Shown in pieces: positions 1 to 12,954 of a stretch of DNA of 64,000 nucleotides. The translations under genes and the position numbers were made by a program. The stretch lies in NCBI GenBank assembly GCA_015680685.1, contig MNCI01035635.1, positions 42,569-106,568 of the forward strand. Reading direction: 5' to 3'. The DNA comes from Gnetum montanum (taxonomy: Eukaryota; Streptophyta; Gnetopsida; Gnetales; Gnetaceae). The notes under the pieces are model-generated. The model ran no database searches. It was given only the letters and a program-made list of their open reading frames with translations, and was not told the origin of the DNA. The number at the start of each line of letters is the position of its first letter. The stretch's first letter is position 1.

Positions 1-2715
1 CTTTTAGAAGGAATAGCCTCATCTAGTTACAAATTCATGCCAAACTTCTAGGGAGTGTGATGGGCACCCTTCTGCAATCCCCACTAGAAGGCACTCAGAC
101 CTTCCAAAAGGGTTCAATTACTCTAAGATCCTAGCTATGGGAAGGTAGGTCTCCAACTAGATGCAATTTCTAGTAGAACTATGAGGGGGCGTGAATAACA
201 CCCTCTTGCAATTCCTACTGAAAGGCAGCCAAACATTCCAAAAGGAAATAATTGCTTGTAAATTGATGTTGTCGGAAGGATGATGGTCATCTGGAAGATC
301 CAAGATTAATCGATAAGCATTAAGACCTTCTAGTTGCGAATAATTTCTTGGAGATTATGGCTTCTAGATGGTAGAGGATCTTTCAATTGCAAATTCCTAT
401 TGAACTATAAGGAAGTACAACTAGCACCCTCTTGTAATTCCCATTGGAAGATACTCAAACCTTCCAAGGGATCATGTTGAGTTGTGAGGAAGTGCAACTA
501 GCATCCTTCCATAGTCCCCATTGGAAGACATTCAGACCTTCTGGAAGGGTTTAATTGCTTCAAGATCCTAGCTACTAGAAGGTAGTTGAACCTTCCCGAA
601 TGGAAAAATTACTTATAAATTAATGTTTCCAGAAGGAATATGGTCATTTAGAAGGCCCAAGATCAACCAAAAGGCATTAAGACCTTTCAGTTGCAAATAA
701 TTTCTTGGAGATCATGGCTTCCAAATGGCAAAGGGTCATTGAGTTGTAGATTTATGTTGAACTATGAAGAAGTGCAACCAGCACCCTCTTGCAATCCCCA
801 TCAGAAAGCACTCAAACCCTCTGGAAGGTTTTAATTATAAAAATATCCTAGCTACTAGAAGGTAGGATGTCATCTTGATGCAATTTTTGGTAAAACTATG
901 AGGGGGTGCAGCTAGCACCCTCCTACAATCCCTACTGGAAGGTAGTCGAACCTTCTGGAAGGTAACAATTTCTTGTAAATTAATGCTACTAGAAGGAAGA
1001 TGGTCATATGAAAGGCCTAAGATCAATTGGAAGGCATTAAGACCTTTTGATTATGAATAATTTCTTGGGGATCGTGGATTCTAGATGGTAGAGGATCACC
1101 TGATTGCAAATTCTTACTGAACTGTGAGGGTGTGCGACTATCATCCTCTCACAATCCCCCACTGAAAGGCACTTAGACCTTTTTCTAGGATTCAATTTCT
1201 CTAGGACCCTAGCTTCTGGAAGATAGGTCATCATCTGGATGCAATTTCTAGTAGAACTGTGAGTGGGTGTGACTAGCATCCCCTTGAAGTTGTTACCGGA
1301 AGGTAACTGGACCTTCCATAAGGAAATAATTACTCATAAATTAATGCTACTAGAAGGAATATGATCATCTAAAAGTCCTAAGATCAGCTAGAAGGCATTA
1401 AGACCTTTCAATTGTGAATAATTGCTTGGAGATCATGGCTTTTGGGTGGCAGAGTATCATCTGGTCGTAAATTCTTATCGAATTGCAAGGGAGTGTGACT
1501 AGTGCCCCGTTGCAATCCCCACTAGGACGCATTCAAACCTTCCAAAAGGGTTCAATTACTTCAAGATCTTGACTACCAGAAAGCAAGTCACCATTTGGAT
1601 GCAATAGAACTATAAGGGAGTGTGACTAGCGCCCTTCCACAATCCCTACTAGAAGGTAGCTTGACCTTCTAGAAGGGAAAAATTACTCATAAATTGATGC
1701 TACTAGAAGGTCCAAGATTAATCAGAAGGTATTAAGACCTTTCAGTTACAAATAATTTATTGGAGATCATGGCTTCTAGATGGTAGAGGATCAACTAGTT
1801 GCAAATTCTTGTTGAACTATAAGGGAGTGTGATTAGCACCCTCCTACAATCCCCATCAGAAGACACTTAGACCTTCTAGAAGGGTTCAATTGCTCCAATA
1901 TCCTAGCTATCAAAAGGTAGGTTGCTAATTGGATGCAATTTCTAGTAGAATTGCGAGGGGTTGCAAATGACACCTTCTTACAATCCCTACCAAAAGGTAG
2001 TTAAACCTTCTAGAAGGGAATAATTACTCATAAATTGATTCTACCAAAAGGAAGATGGTCATGTGGAAGGCCCAATATCAATGACAAGGCATTAAGACCT
2101 TCTAGTTATGAATAATTACTTGGAGATCGTGGCTTCCAAATCGAATAGGGTTATCTAATTTTAAATTCTTAGCAAACTTCAAGGGAGTGTGACTACAATC
2201 CCCACTAGAAGGAACTCAAACCTTCTAGAAGGGTTTAACTACTCCAAGATCCTAACTTTCGGAAGGTAGATCATCATCTAAATGTTATTTCTAGTAGAAT
2301 TGTAAGGAGGTGCAACTAGCACCCTCCCGTAGTCCCTACCAGAAGGAAGGAAAACCTTCCAAAATGGAACAATTGCTCATAAATTGATTTTACCAAAAGG
2401 CTCAAAATCAACCAAAATATAGGCTGCCATCTGGTTGTAATTTTTGGTAAAACTACGAGGTCATGGCACTAGCACCCTCTTGCAATCCCCACTAGAAGGC
2501 AATCGAACCTTTTGGAAGGATGTAATTGCTCCATGATCCTAGCTTCTAGAAGGAAGAGTAGTATCTAGTTGTAAGTTCTAGCTAAACTACAAGGCAGTGC
2601 AACTAGCACCCTCCCATAGTCTTAACTAGAAGGCACTCAAACATTTCGATAGGGAGCAATTGCTTGGAATTTGAGGCTGTTGCAAGGAAGAGGGTCATTT
2701 GGAAGGCCAATATGA
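1..2715. repeat. Tandem array of a degenerate ~360-bp repeat
   Basis: The landmark ATTAAGACC recurs at 319, 676, 1036, 1397, 1731 and 2091, giving spacings of 357, 360, 361, 334 and 360 bases. About seven copies are visible, and the last part (2400-2715) is rearranged and shortened. Each unit carries two related sub-blocks of the form GCAACTAGCACCCTC followed by a CCTTCnnGAAGG motif, which is often the perfect palindrome CCTTCTAGAAGG. The copies are diverged and the short ORFs inside are not conserved between units, so I read it as non-coding satellite-like DNA. The array runs off the left edge of the window. Confidence 0.85.
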
Positions 2716-3175
2716 TTTCCTTAATCCTAAACCCTAAATCCTAAAATATTGCTATGATTCATTAACCCTAAACCCTAAATCCTAAAGTATTGTTATGGTT
2801 TATTAACCCTAAACCCTAAAGTAATGCTATGGTTTGTGCCCAATGTAACACAATGTTTAAATTAATATTTAAAATTAAATCATAAATGAAGGAAGAGGCT
2901 ATTAGAAGTAAGAGGGACATTTGGAAGGCCATTGTGACTTTCTTAACCCTAAATCGTAATTCATAAACCCTAAACCCTAGTGTCTTCCTTAATCCTTAAC
3001 CCTAAAATCTAAACCATGTACTCTAAATCCTAAACACTAAACCCTAAACTAATGTTATGGTTCCTTAATCCTAAACCCTAAACTCTAAAGTAATGCTATC
3101 ATTTCATCCCAATGTAACACAATATTTAAATTAACATCCAACATTAAATCATAAATAAAAATCACATACTCTGTC
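2716..3175. repeat. Interstitial telomere-like CCCTAAA block in a 269-bp duplication
   Basis: Runs of CCCTAAA and variants (CCTAAAT, CCTTAAT) occur at about 2730-2825 and 2940-3095. Each run is followed by the same non-telomeric tail, starting with CCCAATGTAACACAAT at 2839 and again at 3108, so a composite unit is duplicated with a 269-base offset. CCCTAAA is the plant (Arabidopsis-type) telomere repeat read on the C-rich strand. The degenerate short runs point to an old interstitial block rather than a chromosome end. Confidence 0.8.
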
Positions 3176-4370
3176 TAACAATAAACATGAAAACTTTTAT
3201 GATTCTTATTATCCTTCTTATGTTTCCTAGTTATTATACTTAACCTTCATGTAATCACTATTCATAACGTTTCTAATTAAATACTTAGTTTCTGATATAA
3301 GTGATGGTATCCAAAGACATTCTTGTGCCTTGGATGATAATTTTTAGTCTTAGCTATTATACTAAGGTGTCAAACTCATCATAGTTAATTATCATCCAAT
3401 GACTAATCATAACTTTTAAAATTAACTACTAACTTTACAATAGAAGTGTTGTTATTCCAAGAGGTTATTTTACCTCGGGTGTTAATTTTGAGTTTTTTTT
3501 TATATATGTTAAGGATTTTTTAAAATATGCTATGGATATTGTGAGATAATCCTACTAGCAATGCATTGCAATTTGTGTGTTTTGGCCAAAATTACACTCG
3601 ACTACTAATTGTAGTAGCTCATAGTTTCTTGAATGCAAGAGAGTGCTCCTTGCATGTCCTCACGACATACATATCAAACTGTGAGTAGCATAATAATAAT
3701 GTAAGATACATTACTATTATTAAACTATGATAAGACATTTAAAATGTGACTCACAATTTTTGGAAAATGCAAGTCCCAAACCCTTGCATTGTAGGGAAAC
3801 ATGTAAAAAACGAAAATGAATCGTCTCAACCATTATTATCACTTTTACTTTTACTTTCACCTTTGCTTACGTGCAGTAGACCCTAGGTGAGTAATAGTGT
3901 CATAGAAGGTTGTAAAGCAAGGCTATGAAGGCAATAGTAGAGGATTTCATTTCAAAGCATTAAATTTTAGATTTTGAAACAACAATGATCGGGAGGGTAA
4001 GTTAAACCACACTGCAATTCTAGATTTATTATCTTCTTCCTCATGCTAGGGTTGGATCCAATAGTCTATGATTTTATTAAAATGGAGAAATTTACTTTTG
4101 TATATGGTTGTATTTCTTTTTAGTAAGTACTAAAGCTAATGTTGGGATAGGGTGTCATGATTTCCAAAATTACATTATTGATTTTTCTTAAAATCTAGTT
4201 CTACATTCTAGGAAATATTAAACTTTGTATTTTTTCCACTTTGCACTATTCCTGGGTAAAAGGGGTGAACTGTAGAAAAAACTACACCAAGTCCTTAAAA
4301 AATAATATTTCAAGAATGCGAGGACAAGAGCATGTTGGTTTTTAGAAAACTACGTGGCAATAAGAAATAC
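3176..4370. other. AT-rich intergenic DNA
   Basis: No convincing coding region, RNA gene or repeat was seen. The sequence is AT-rich with only short open frames. Confidence 0.5.
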
Positions 4371-6890
4371 AAAATCCCCTAGTAGGGCATTTTTCAAAAG
4401 ATGATAATCGATGGTCTTATTTGTACAACGATGCATTTGCTTTGATATACAATGATAGAGTAGATGATTTTATTGAGGACAAATAGAAGAATGGGATATT
4501 TTCTTGCAAAGTTTTTTTATAGAATGAAAAAAAAAGTAGAAATGGAAAAACAAAACATGCTCATGAGCAAACCATTACACTAGTCGCATAACGTAAGTTA
4601 CTTACCATTATTTCTTATTTATGCAATAATGCCTTATAATACAAAGATGCATAATTTAGAAGACTACAACCCTTGTTTGAATATGTTTTTTTATTAGTTA
4701 TCATTGCCAATATTAACCAAATTTCACCACAATGATAGCACCCAAAGAAGATAGAAAAAGAAATAAGATTGGAAGAAAGGTTGGTTCTCAATGTTATTTC
4801 ATAGTTTGCAATATGAGAGGAGCTGATCATGTTGCATGTATTATATATAAAGAAATGAATCATATTGACACATCAGGAGCTTACTATCATGGCTTTCTTG
4901 GTCCCATGATAGATAAAAGAAACTCATAATCCATACACATTTCTAATGAGTTATGTCATCTTATAGTGTGTTTATGGATGGAAGGATTACAATAGATCTC
5001 ATCTATGAGAAGTATATAAAATATCTATTTAAGAGAGGATAGGAGTTTGGCCTATGAAGAAAGAGGGATATTTTTCTTATTAAAAAAGAGATCTACAACA
5101 TTTGCAAAAATGTAGCCCCTAATTACAAGAAAAGTGAGCATGATAAAACGAGTACCTGGCAATGGTACCAAGTGACAGGTGATTTGTTATTTTACTACCA
5201 AGAAGGGAACTAGGAATAAGATGTCCCATTAATCATCAAGCTATAATCACCTTGGATGCTCAAAAAGATGATATCTCTATCTCAATGCAGTATACTTACA
5301 ATGGATTCCACTTTCAACACTAACAAATATGGTGTAAGTTTCAATAATGGGTGCTTCTATTCCATTTTAACAATTATTGGTGTGCTAGTAGAATTAGTGA
5401 CTAAGTACAAACATGTGGTTCTCTTTGCAAATCCTTCTTCATACTATGATGGCTTTTGATTCATATTATAATGGACTTCCAGTTGCATGGGTGATATCCT
5501 TAAGATGAACCAAAACTAATATAAGATGTTGGCCTTCAAAGCTCCATCTTAGAGGCAAGGTTAAGGATCCTAATTGGACGGTAAATGCTTTCATGCTAGA
5601 TGTCTCAAAGGCAGATGTGAATGCTGTGAGGTGACTTTAAGGCATTTAGAAACATACTTGAAATCACTCTACCTTGGTTTTAGATATCTTAATATGTGCT
5701 CAAATTTGATTATTTAATAGGTCTATTTTTGGTAGCAAAATTTTTTTATGCATTTAGCATGTTTGGAGGGCATGGAGGAAGAACTTGGCAACCAAAGTTA
5801 GAGATGCCAATAAGAGAAAAGCAATGTATGATCATCTTAATCATATTATGAATGAATGCAAAACTATTGTAGATGTTGTGGAAATAGACAAATTTATTGA
5901 CGGGTTTTAGGAGAACTCAGAATTCATTAAATACTTAAAACAATAGTGGTTAAATAGAGACAAATTTAGGGAGTTTTTATTTTTTGTCTTCAACCTTTTT
6001 TTTCTAGAGATGTGAGCAAAAGATTTCCGTGATATTCTCCATGCACAACAACACACAAATAATGTTGTTGAGTCATACCATGGATTTTTAAAGGGATTTT
6101 TTTAAAGAGATATAGGAAACAAGAAATACTAAAGGATTTATTGGCTTATATGGAGCTTGATAAAGGTGCAGCTATATTATTGGCACAATTCAAGAATTAA
6201 AGTTGTAGGGTATTTTGTTAACAAGAAAGATCAATATTTCAATAAGAAATCATGGGAAAAAGCATTACAAGTAAATGATGTAGACTATGTGCAAGTTGTG
6301 GAAAAGGAAGATGAATATGTTGTGTGAAGTCAAAATAGTTTGATGCCAAACACATGGTACTATAGGATTTTAAAGGTGTTTTCTTTCAATATATTTTGTG
6401 TGTAAATGGTCTAGCCTAGGACATATCTTAAAGCACGCAATGACAATTCGTATAAGGGTCAAGGATTTCACCAATGCATTTAAGTTCTTCTTCCAAGATG
6501 AGTTTTATGATTCATGTGTTCTTGTGGAATTAGATTCATTCCTACCACATTAGTTTCCTAGCCAGGAAGATACTTCAAAAATTATAATGACACTAGAGAC
6601 ATTAGGATCAACTAGCTGAAGGTTTGTAACAAATGAGGTCGACATGGAGGAGAATACAGATAAATATATGGGGGAGGAAAAATGTAAAGTAGATGTAAAG
6701 TGGAAGAAAAAACTTATAAACCTCAAAAGCATATTGATAAAATTCACAAAGACATTTCCTACAGACAAGGATAGTATTTTAGAAATAGAAAAACATGTGG
6801 AATTGTTGGAATTGAACTTCATATTTTCATGTAACATAGATGGATTGGTAAGAAAAAAATGATTTTTTGGCTGCAATAGTCCTATCAAAT
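4371..6890 (+). pseudogene. Decayed Mutator-like (MULE) transposase
   Basis: Fragments in changing forward frames line up in the order expected of a MULE transposase. First comes RKVGSQCYFIVCNMRG with YEKYIKYL-like text (4770-5030). Then LTMDSTFNTNKYG (about 5290-5330) matches the first catalytic-Asp motif of the DDE domain. NGLPVAWVIS (5470-5500), NWTVNAFMLDVSKADVNAVR (5573-5632) and TNNVVESYHGFLK (6050-6094) are all typical of MULE transposases. A C-terminal part without a clear SWIM zinc finger follows to about 6890. Many stops and frameshifts interrupt it. The upstream stretch 4371-4560 (reads YNDRVDDFIEDK) may be its N-terminal part. I did not find terminal inverted repeats or target duplications, so the element ends are unknown. 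It cannot make a working transposase. Confidence 0.75.
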
Positions 6891-8472
6891 GTTTTTCCCA
6901 AAATCTTTCAAAGCCTAATTGTGTAAGAACACTTTTTACTGAGGGTGATGATACTATTTCTTTACTTATCTATGATTTTTTACATATTTTACATTATCCT
7001 CTTTTTCTTTTAATCGATTTTCTTTTGCTTGCATATTAGAGTGTAGATTGCCAAAAGAATGAAGGACAATCCTTTGATCCCATGTGCACCTTGAACTAGT
7101 AGCTCATGTGATGACATATTTTTCAATTTACTTTTTGTTCTGCAACCTTGAAAAGCAAACTATGAATGGAGAATACTATGTACTTGTTTTTTGATTACTT
7201 AACATCATGTTTATCAGTCTGTTCTATTGGATAAAACTATGCTTTATATTAATTAATTTTCTATCACAAGATTATGTGTTGGAAATGCTAAACCCTAAAT
7301 GTACATTTTCAATTACATTTTAGACAATGATCCCTTTATATCATGATTTCGATTTTTACTAGTACTACCAAGAATACCTCACTTTTTAAGAATAAGTGAT
7401 CCACATGTTCCCACAATTTTCTTTTATTTGGGTAGTAGTGATACATTAATTTGCAACATGCAATGGTCATACATTAATTTTAGTCTATTATTTGATATGG
7501 TTAGACACATAAAACTCGCTAAAATGAAGACTAGCCTATTTGTAAGACAGTGATATGCAGTTGTCACTTTTATGAACTTGATGTTTGTTCTTTAAATTAG
7601 TATAGTTTCTTAATAATTAGTTGCTAAACATTTGTTTGACAATCTTGATATCTATCTATGATTCACTTGGAGATCCCCTTTGGGAATCCTTCTTGGTAAC
7701 CTTTTAAAGAAATTTGTATACTTGAGGTAAGTATTTGGCTCATATTGTTGAATGTGATTGGGTGTATTCAAGGCAATTATACTAGCAATTTCTATTTTTT
7801 GATATTATATGCATTAGTTCAACCATGACTTCTGTTAACTCTTAACCATTCCATGTAACTTGTAAATTTATATTATATATTAATTGCTCTTTATATGTAG
7901 GCACTTGGTATTTTATATCCATTTTGAATAATTGATTTTTGATTGCTAAAATTTCATAATTTTAGCAGCTTTACTATCACCTAAATCTTTTATTCTATTT
8001 ATTTGTTACTCTTACTTAAAACCATTTTGATGTTTCTATCACATAATCACTATGTCTTTTCAATGAAATTTACATCCTTCTAGAGATAGTATGTTGATTA
8101 CACCACAAGAAAATCTTAGAGATTGTTGATATGGTATCCTAATGATATTATTTTTTATGTACTCTTTAATGAGAAAACATCATGTAGGGCTCCTGGAATT
8201 TATTTATTATTGTAGTAGGAGTATGTGCTTGTCAGTTGAAAGAGACTCCTTGAAAATATTGGTTGAGATGCTAGTTTAAGAAATTTTTTGTTGAAAATGG
8301 ATTTGAACAATTTATAGAAATGTAGTCATTAAATATTGCATTTATGGTGTGACATGAAAAGTGCAAGTCTATATATCATTAATTATCAATGGTCAAAAAT
8401 GATTTAATTGTTAACATTGTAGCTATAATATATTTCTATGTTCTCAAAGAGGAGCATCATTGCAACTAGCAA
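6891..8472. other. AT-rich intergenic DNA downstream of the MULE relic
   Basis: Strongly AT-rich, with no frame of recognisable protein character. It may include the unrecognised 3' end of the MULE. Nothing else was seen. Confidence 0.5.
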
Positions 8473-9889
8473 ATGACAAGAGGAGATCTGGCAAATTGCA
8501 AGATGCACAATAGAGGGCATAATCACAAGGTAGGAATCCTGGAATGCTGGTGGATGGAACGCTATAAGATAGTAGGAGGAGAAGGTAGTTATTCATGCCC
8601 AAGAGTCATTAGCATGGTAGGAGTAGCAACGAAGGATTCAAAAACTCATATCAACACCCTTGCAGAGTCCAAGGCACTTCAGCACCCTGATGCAACTATT
8701 TTGGCCTTAGATGCTTAACAATATTATTGATCACCATATTTCTTTCATCATCACCAAAGGTGATGATTACTATGAGGAAAAGGCCCATTAGTTCTACGTG
8801 GCACATTATTAAGGATCACCTATCTCAAAGGTGAGCAAGATTGGTGACTTCACCTACACACTTATAGAGGATATCTTGGCACAAGTGCTAAACATGGTAG
8901 TTAGACCATAGCAGGAGTTTTTTGTGACTACCACCTCAAATAATAAAAAATATCTATTGAGAAGGGTTCTTGAGGTGGTGATCAATGAGATAAGATGATC
9001 CTACAAGAACTTCAACCCACAACAAAGAGTTTTGATTAGGGAAATTCATACAAACCTCTTGGTAATCATGCATCACACTCATGTAATGTCTTTCACCCTT
9101 ATGATACTACTAGGTTTGGAGGGGGGCTATTCTTTGAACTATCCCAACATTATCATGTAGAAAATGAAGATCATCAGTAGAGATGAAGTTGTAATCCCTT
9201 TCCCATTTGTCGCGTCTGCTCATTTTAGGCACTAGCAAATTGTGGAACCAAAGGAGGAGGATGTAAAGGTCTAAGCTTTTGGTGTGGACTAGCTACCACA
9301 TTTGGGGTATGCATTCTACACCCAGTGGGTCCCTAGGACATGACTTAATGATATCATCTAGCTCTTGAACCCACATGTCGAATGAGATGGAAACAAGGCT
9401 AAATGGCAAAGGTTTTGTGGGCAACATGAGGAGATGTAGGTTACAACTATTGTTCCTATTGAGCAACTTCAATAGTTTGGAGATGGTGCAACAATGTTTG
9501 CCTACATAAAGGTAATGGAGGTTAGGTTGAAAGCCCACATGGATGCCTACTTGAATTCCATGCAATCATAGATTGATCACTATTTTGGATAGGTGGACAA
9601 TAGGCTTGGCTGCCTCTCTATGAATATTGAATCATTGGGTAAATACTCATTTGAACATTTCTAATCATTGCATGTGTCTATTTTTACGAAAATGGAGGAT
9701 ATTAGTGATTCCATGTTCATTCAAATGACCACTCCACTCCATGACATAAAGGCAGGACCATCAAGAATAGCAAGAATGAATGAGAAAGTAGTTACCATGG
9801 TTGATGACTCTATCACATAGACATATTTCATGGAGGCCAATGCTCAAAACAAAGTTAAAGAAAACATTACACTGGGATCTAGCTAGTTT
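8473..9889 (+). pseudogene. Decayed coding region, unidentified (transposon-protein-like)
   Basis: Several forward-strand segments read as ordinary protein, with stops between them: an 81-codon open frame at 8473-8718, a segment around 8990-9230 (reads REIHTNLLVIMHHTHVMSFT, later VVIPFPFVAS), and one at 9600-9889 ending ENITLGSS. The pattern of a hydrophobic helix region followed by a PFPF motif resembles the first domain of ORF3 in element A (ALPFPYLIRKL near 22,240), a family often labelled putative plant transposon protein. That match is by eye and weak. No LTRs or terminal repeats were found around it. Confidence 0.35.
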
Positions 9890-10960
9890 GTTATGTTTTT
9901 GTATATGTATATGGTGATAGTTGCATTTGATATTCCTTTTTTATTATATTTATCTATTTACAGTGTCTCTTACTGATACTTTTCTTTTAATTAATACTAT
10001 GATCTCTTACATTTCACAAAAGTATAAAATTGCAAAATTTTCGTATGATTGCATAAAGTTTTCGGTTATGAATGTTAACAATTTGAAGGCATTTGGAAAA
10101 TGAAATTTTCAACTCCATTTTATTGGGATAAGGCTAGGATGATGACGATGATGACAACTTGGATACAAATATAACCCCTTGTGCATATGATGGCATTCAT
10201 AATCTCTATTAGAAATCATACATCTAATTTTAAATTATCATTGACAAAATGAGGATACTGAGACATATGCTACCTATGAAAATCTACCACAAGCATATTG
10301 TATTTTTAATAGTTTTTGACTTTATTTATTGATGTTAAAATTTCTACTTTTAGTATTTATGCAAAAATTTCTATTGGTTCTCTAATTCCATATTTAAAAG
10401 ATGTAGTGCAAAAACTTGTGATGCCTTCTTCTAGTCATGTAGTTGTAAAATTTGATTTTTACTCGGTGCATCACTGAAATGTGAGTGAAATGTGGGTGAC
10501 ATGTGTAACATACCATAAGAAAAAATAAACTACCAGTGACATGCAATTTGCAGTTTGATCGCTGGCCTTATTTTTTAATAGTGCCAAGGAACTATGAGCT
10601 TAAATGAAATCATATGTTGAAATTGAAACTAACAATAAAATAGTGGAAGTGAACCTGCAACTCACAATCTCTCGCATGCTACACCCAAAACACTGGTAAA
10701 CATAGTGTTAGAAATATGCATCTTGCATTATCCTTGTAGCTTGTAATTTGTGCCCTATGATGCACTACCACTCACAAGCTCTCATAGTTAAATTAAATAT
10801 TGTGAGGACATGCAAGCCATAAGACCACACAAATGAAATTCCATGCAATTCACATTCTCATTGCACTATGTGATGTATGTCATGTGATGCATTTCCACTA
10901 AAATGCACTCACACTAGCAGTTCAATGGCATCAACTACAAACATTAGAAGGTCAAGATTG
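9890..10960. other. AT-rich intergenic DNA
   Basis: No gene or structured repeat could be supported here. One 60-codon open frame at 9921-10103 is AT-rich and has no recognisable motif. Confidence 0.45.
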
Positions 10961-11570
10961 TAATTGCTCCCTTTCAAAAGGTCTGCCTACCATCTCATTA
11001 ATCCTCACCCTTCCAGATAACCCTATTCCATCCAGTAGCCTTGAATTATAAGGGATTTTTCCCTTCTAAAAGGCTCAGGTACCTTTGGATGGGCACTGCG
11101 GGAGGATGCTAGTTACACCCCCACATAGTTCAACTTGCACTTCCAACAGGATGATCCCCTTCCTTCTGGTGGACACAATCTCAGGATAATTACTCCCTAT
11201 TGGAAGGTCTATGTGCCATCTAGTTGATCCTCATCCTTCCAGATGATCCTATTCCATCTAGTAGCCTTAAATTACAAGGGGTTTTTCCCTTTCAAAGGGT
11301 TCGACTACCTTCTAGTATAGATTGCGAGAGGATGCTAGTTGCACACCCTTGTAGCTCAGCTTGCACTTCCAATAAGATGGTCCCCTACCTTCTAGTGGCC
11401 ATGATCTCGAAGTGATTACTTCCTTCTGGAAGGTCTGCATGCCATCTAGTTGATCCTCACTCTTCTAGATGATCCTATTTCATTTAGTAGCCTTGAATTA
11501 CAAAGGTTTTTTCCCTTCCAAAAGGTTCAGCTACCTTTCAATAGGGACTACGAGAGGGTGCTAGTTGCAC
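10961..11570 (-). repeat. Tandem repeat with 226-bp unit, inverted relative of the left-end array
   Basis: The landmark ATTCCATCTAGTAGCC (with variants) occurs at 11025, 11251 and about 11477, a spacing of 226 bases, giving about 2.7 copies. The motif GGTGCTAGTTGCACTCCC is the reverse complement of the GTGCAACTAGCACC motif of the array at 1-2715, and CCTTCnnGAAGG-type motifs are also present. So this is the same repeat family in opposite orientation with a shorter period, consistent with loss of part of the ~360-bp unit. Confidence 0.75.
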
Positions 11571-12392
11571 TCCCCTTGCACTATTCTCACAATGTGTGGA
11601 GTAGATCACTATGAAAGATGCTGCAAGGTGCATAGTAATGCATAGTGCTTGCAACATGCAAACTAGGAGACTATGCGTGGAGGTGTGAGTCGTAGTCATT
11701 TTGCATCCTAAAACAAAGACATGCTCAATATAGTGCAAGTGATCCTATGACTTACATGTTATCACACTTTAGAGATAGTGGCTTAGTTGAGAGTGATCCT
11801 ACAACTTGCATGTCATTGTAGTCTATGGTTGAAAGGTTGGGAATGCTAAAGTGTGATGCCTTACATTTCGCAATGGCTAATAGAACAAGTGTGAGAGGAT
11901 AGTGCGACATGCATGTTAACGGAAGTCAATTAAAACTATTATCTTTGAGATTAGAAATTAATATTTTATATATTACAATAACATATATTTTTTTTAGCAT
12001 ATTTTTTAATATTTTATGTAATTGTGAGTATTAGACTAGTTGTAACATATGAGGCACAATTAAGGATGAGTTATCAAACCAAAAATGTTACAAATTTTGT
12101 AACATTGCAAATAATTTATTACACATACTATTACAAAAATGAGATAAGTATTCATTACAACCAAAATCATGGAAGAGATTCATTTTACAATACAAGAGCA
12201 TTAGCAAAATTGAATGCATCATGGACAATGACTATAATCAGATTTTCAAACATCACTTAATATAAATGGACCATGTTCATTGCAATTTTCATTTAGCATA
12301 TGCCACAAACACCTATTTCTCTAAACCTAATGAATTCCAAGTAACTTAGAATTTCACATATGATGGCCTTTCGATACGCTTAAACAAATTTA
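11571..12392. other. Intergenic DNA left of element A
   Basis: No coding region could be supported. The 78-codon open frame at 12024-12260 is AT-rich with no known motif. The sequence ends at the target site of element A. Confidence 0.45.
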
Positions 12393-12397
12393 GAAGT
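12393..12397. repeat. Left target-site duplication of element A (GAAGT)
   Basis: GAAGT lies directly before the TGATGAAGTG start of the 5' LTR and is repeated directly after the 3' LTR at 25376-25380. A 5-base duplication is what Ty3/Gypsy integrase makes. Confidence 0.9.
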
Positions 12398-12411
12398 TGA
12401 TGAAGTGTCAT

Positions 12412-12535
12412 TAGTCGATGCGTCGACTAGGCCACGTATACGCAGCCGCATCAACGCGGCCCCATCGATGTAGCCTTCCATGTGTCGACATGGCCCCATT
12501 TACGTAGAGCCTATCTCGGCCTATAAATAAGAGGG
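12412..12535 (+). promoter_or_regulatory. U3 promoter of element A 5' LTR: palindrome cluster and TATA box
   Basis: Palindromic or near-palindromic words (GCGTCGAC, ACGTATACG, CATCGATG, CATGTGTCGACATG, TTTACGTA) follow each other and end about 20 bases before a TATA box, CTATAAATAAGAGG, at 12521. The same arrangement, with different palindromes, is seen in the LTRs of C, D and E. Transcription would start shortly after the TATA box. No start site can be proven from sequence. Confidence 0.65.
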
Positions 12536-12938
12536 CCTTCCGCCTCATCTAGGAATCTTTTAGTTAGTCGTAGCGAAGCTCTTGTAGTTTGTTCCCGTAG
12601 GAGATAGAATATTTTCCAAGTGCCCGTAGTAGGTGTAAGAAAAGTGATCGGCTCTTTATTCGAGCATTGATGTATCTGAGCCCATTGGTGTGATGGAAAT
12701 AAAGATGAAGTCTTCAAGTATTCCTTGCAGCATTTGGACTTAGCCATTTTATGCATTCAATAGTTTAATATGTTTATGCTTTGATAGTTCCTTAAGTTTC
12801 CGCTATTGTTATCTTACTCGTTATCGCTCATTCATAGTTTGTAAAGGCCATAAGTATGACTATCTCAAACGTAAATCAAACACTTGGTAAACCCAATGAC
12901 GCTTAACGTCTAGTAACCCAAAAGTGTTAGGAGATGCN

Positions 12939-12954
12939 TCAGCAATAGTGCCAA
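12939..12954 (-). other. Probable primer-binding site of element A, in inverted block
   Basis: Read on the minus strand this is TTGGCACTATTGCTGA, which aligns with TTGGTACCGTTGCCAGGGAC in element E and with the complement of the plant tRNA-Asp 3' end (TGGCGCCGTTGCCGGGGA), with several mismatches. It sits on the wrong strand only because the block 12,939-13,190 is inverted. Confidence 0.5.

Noticed and set aside
835-1279. Minus-strand open frames of 63 and 80 codons
   Set aside because: They lie inside the 360-bp satellite and are not conserved between its copies.
6550-6888. 112-codon minus-strand frame
   Set aside because: It is antisense to the C-terminal part of the MULE transposase relic and consists of low-complexity Phe/Ser-rich sequence.
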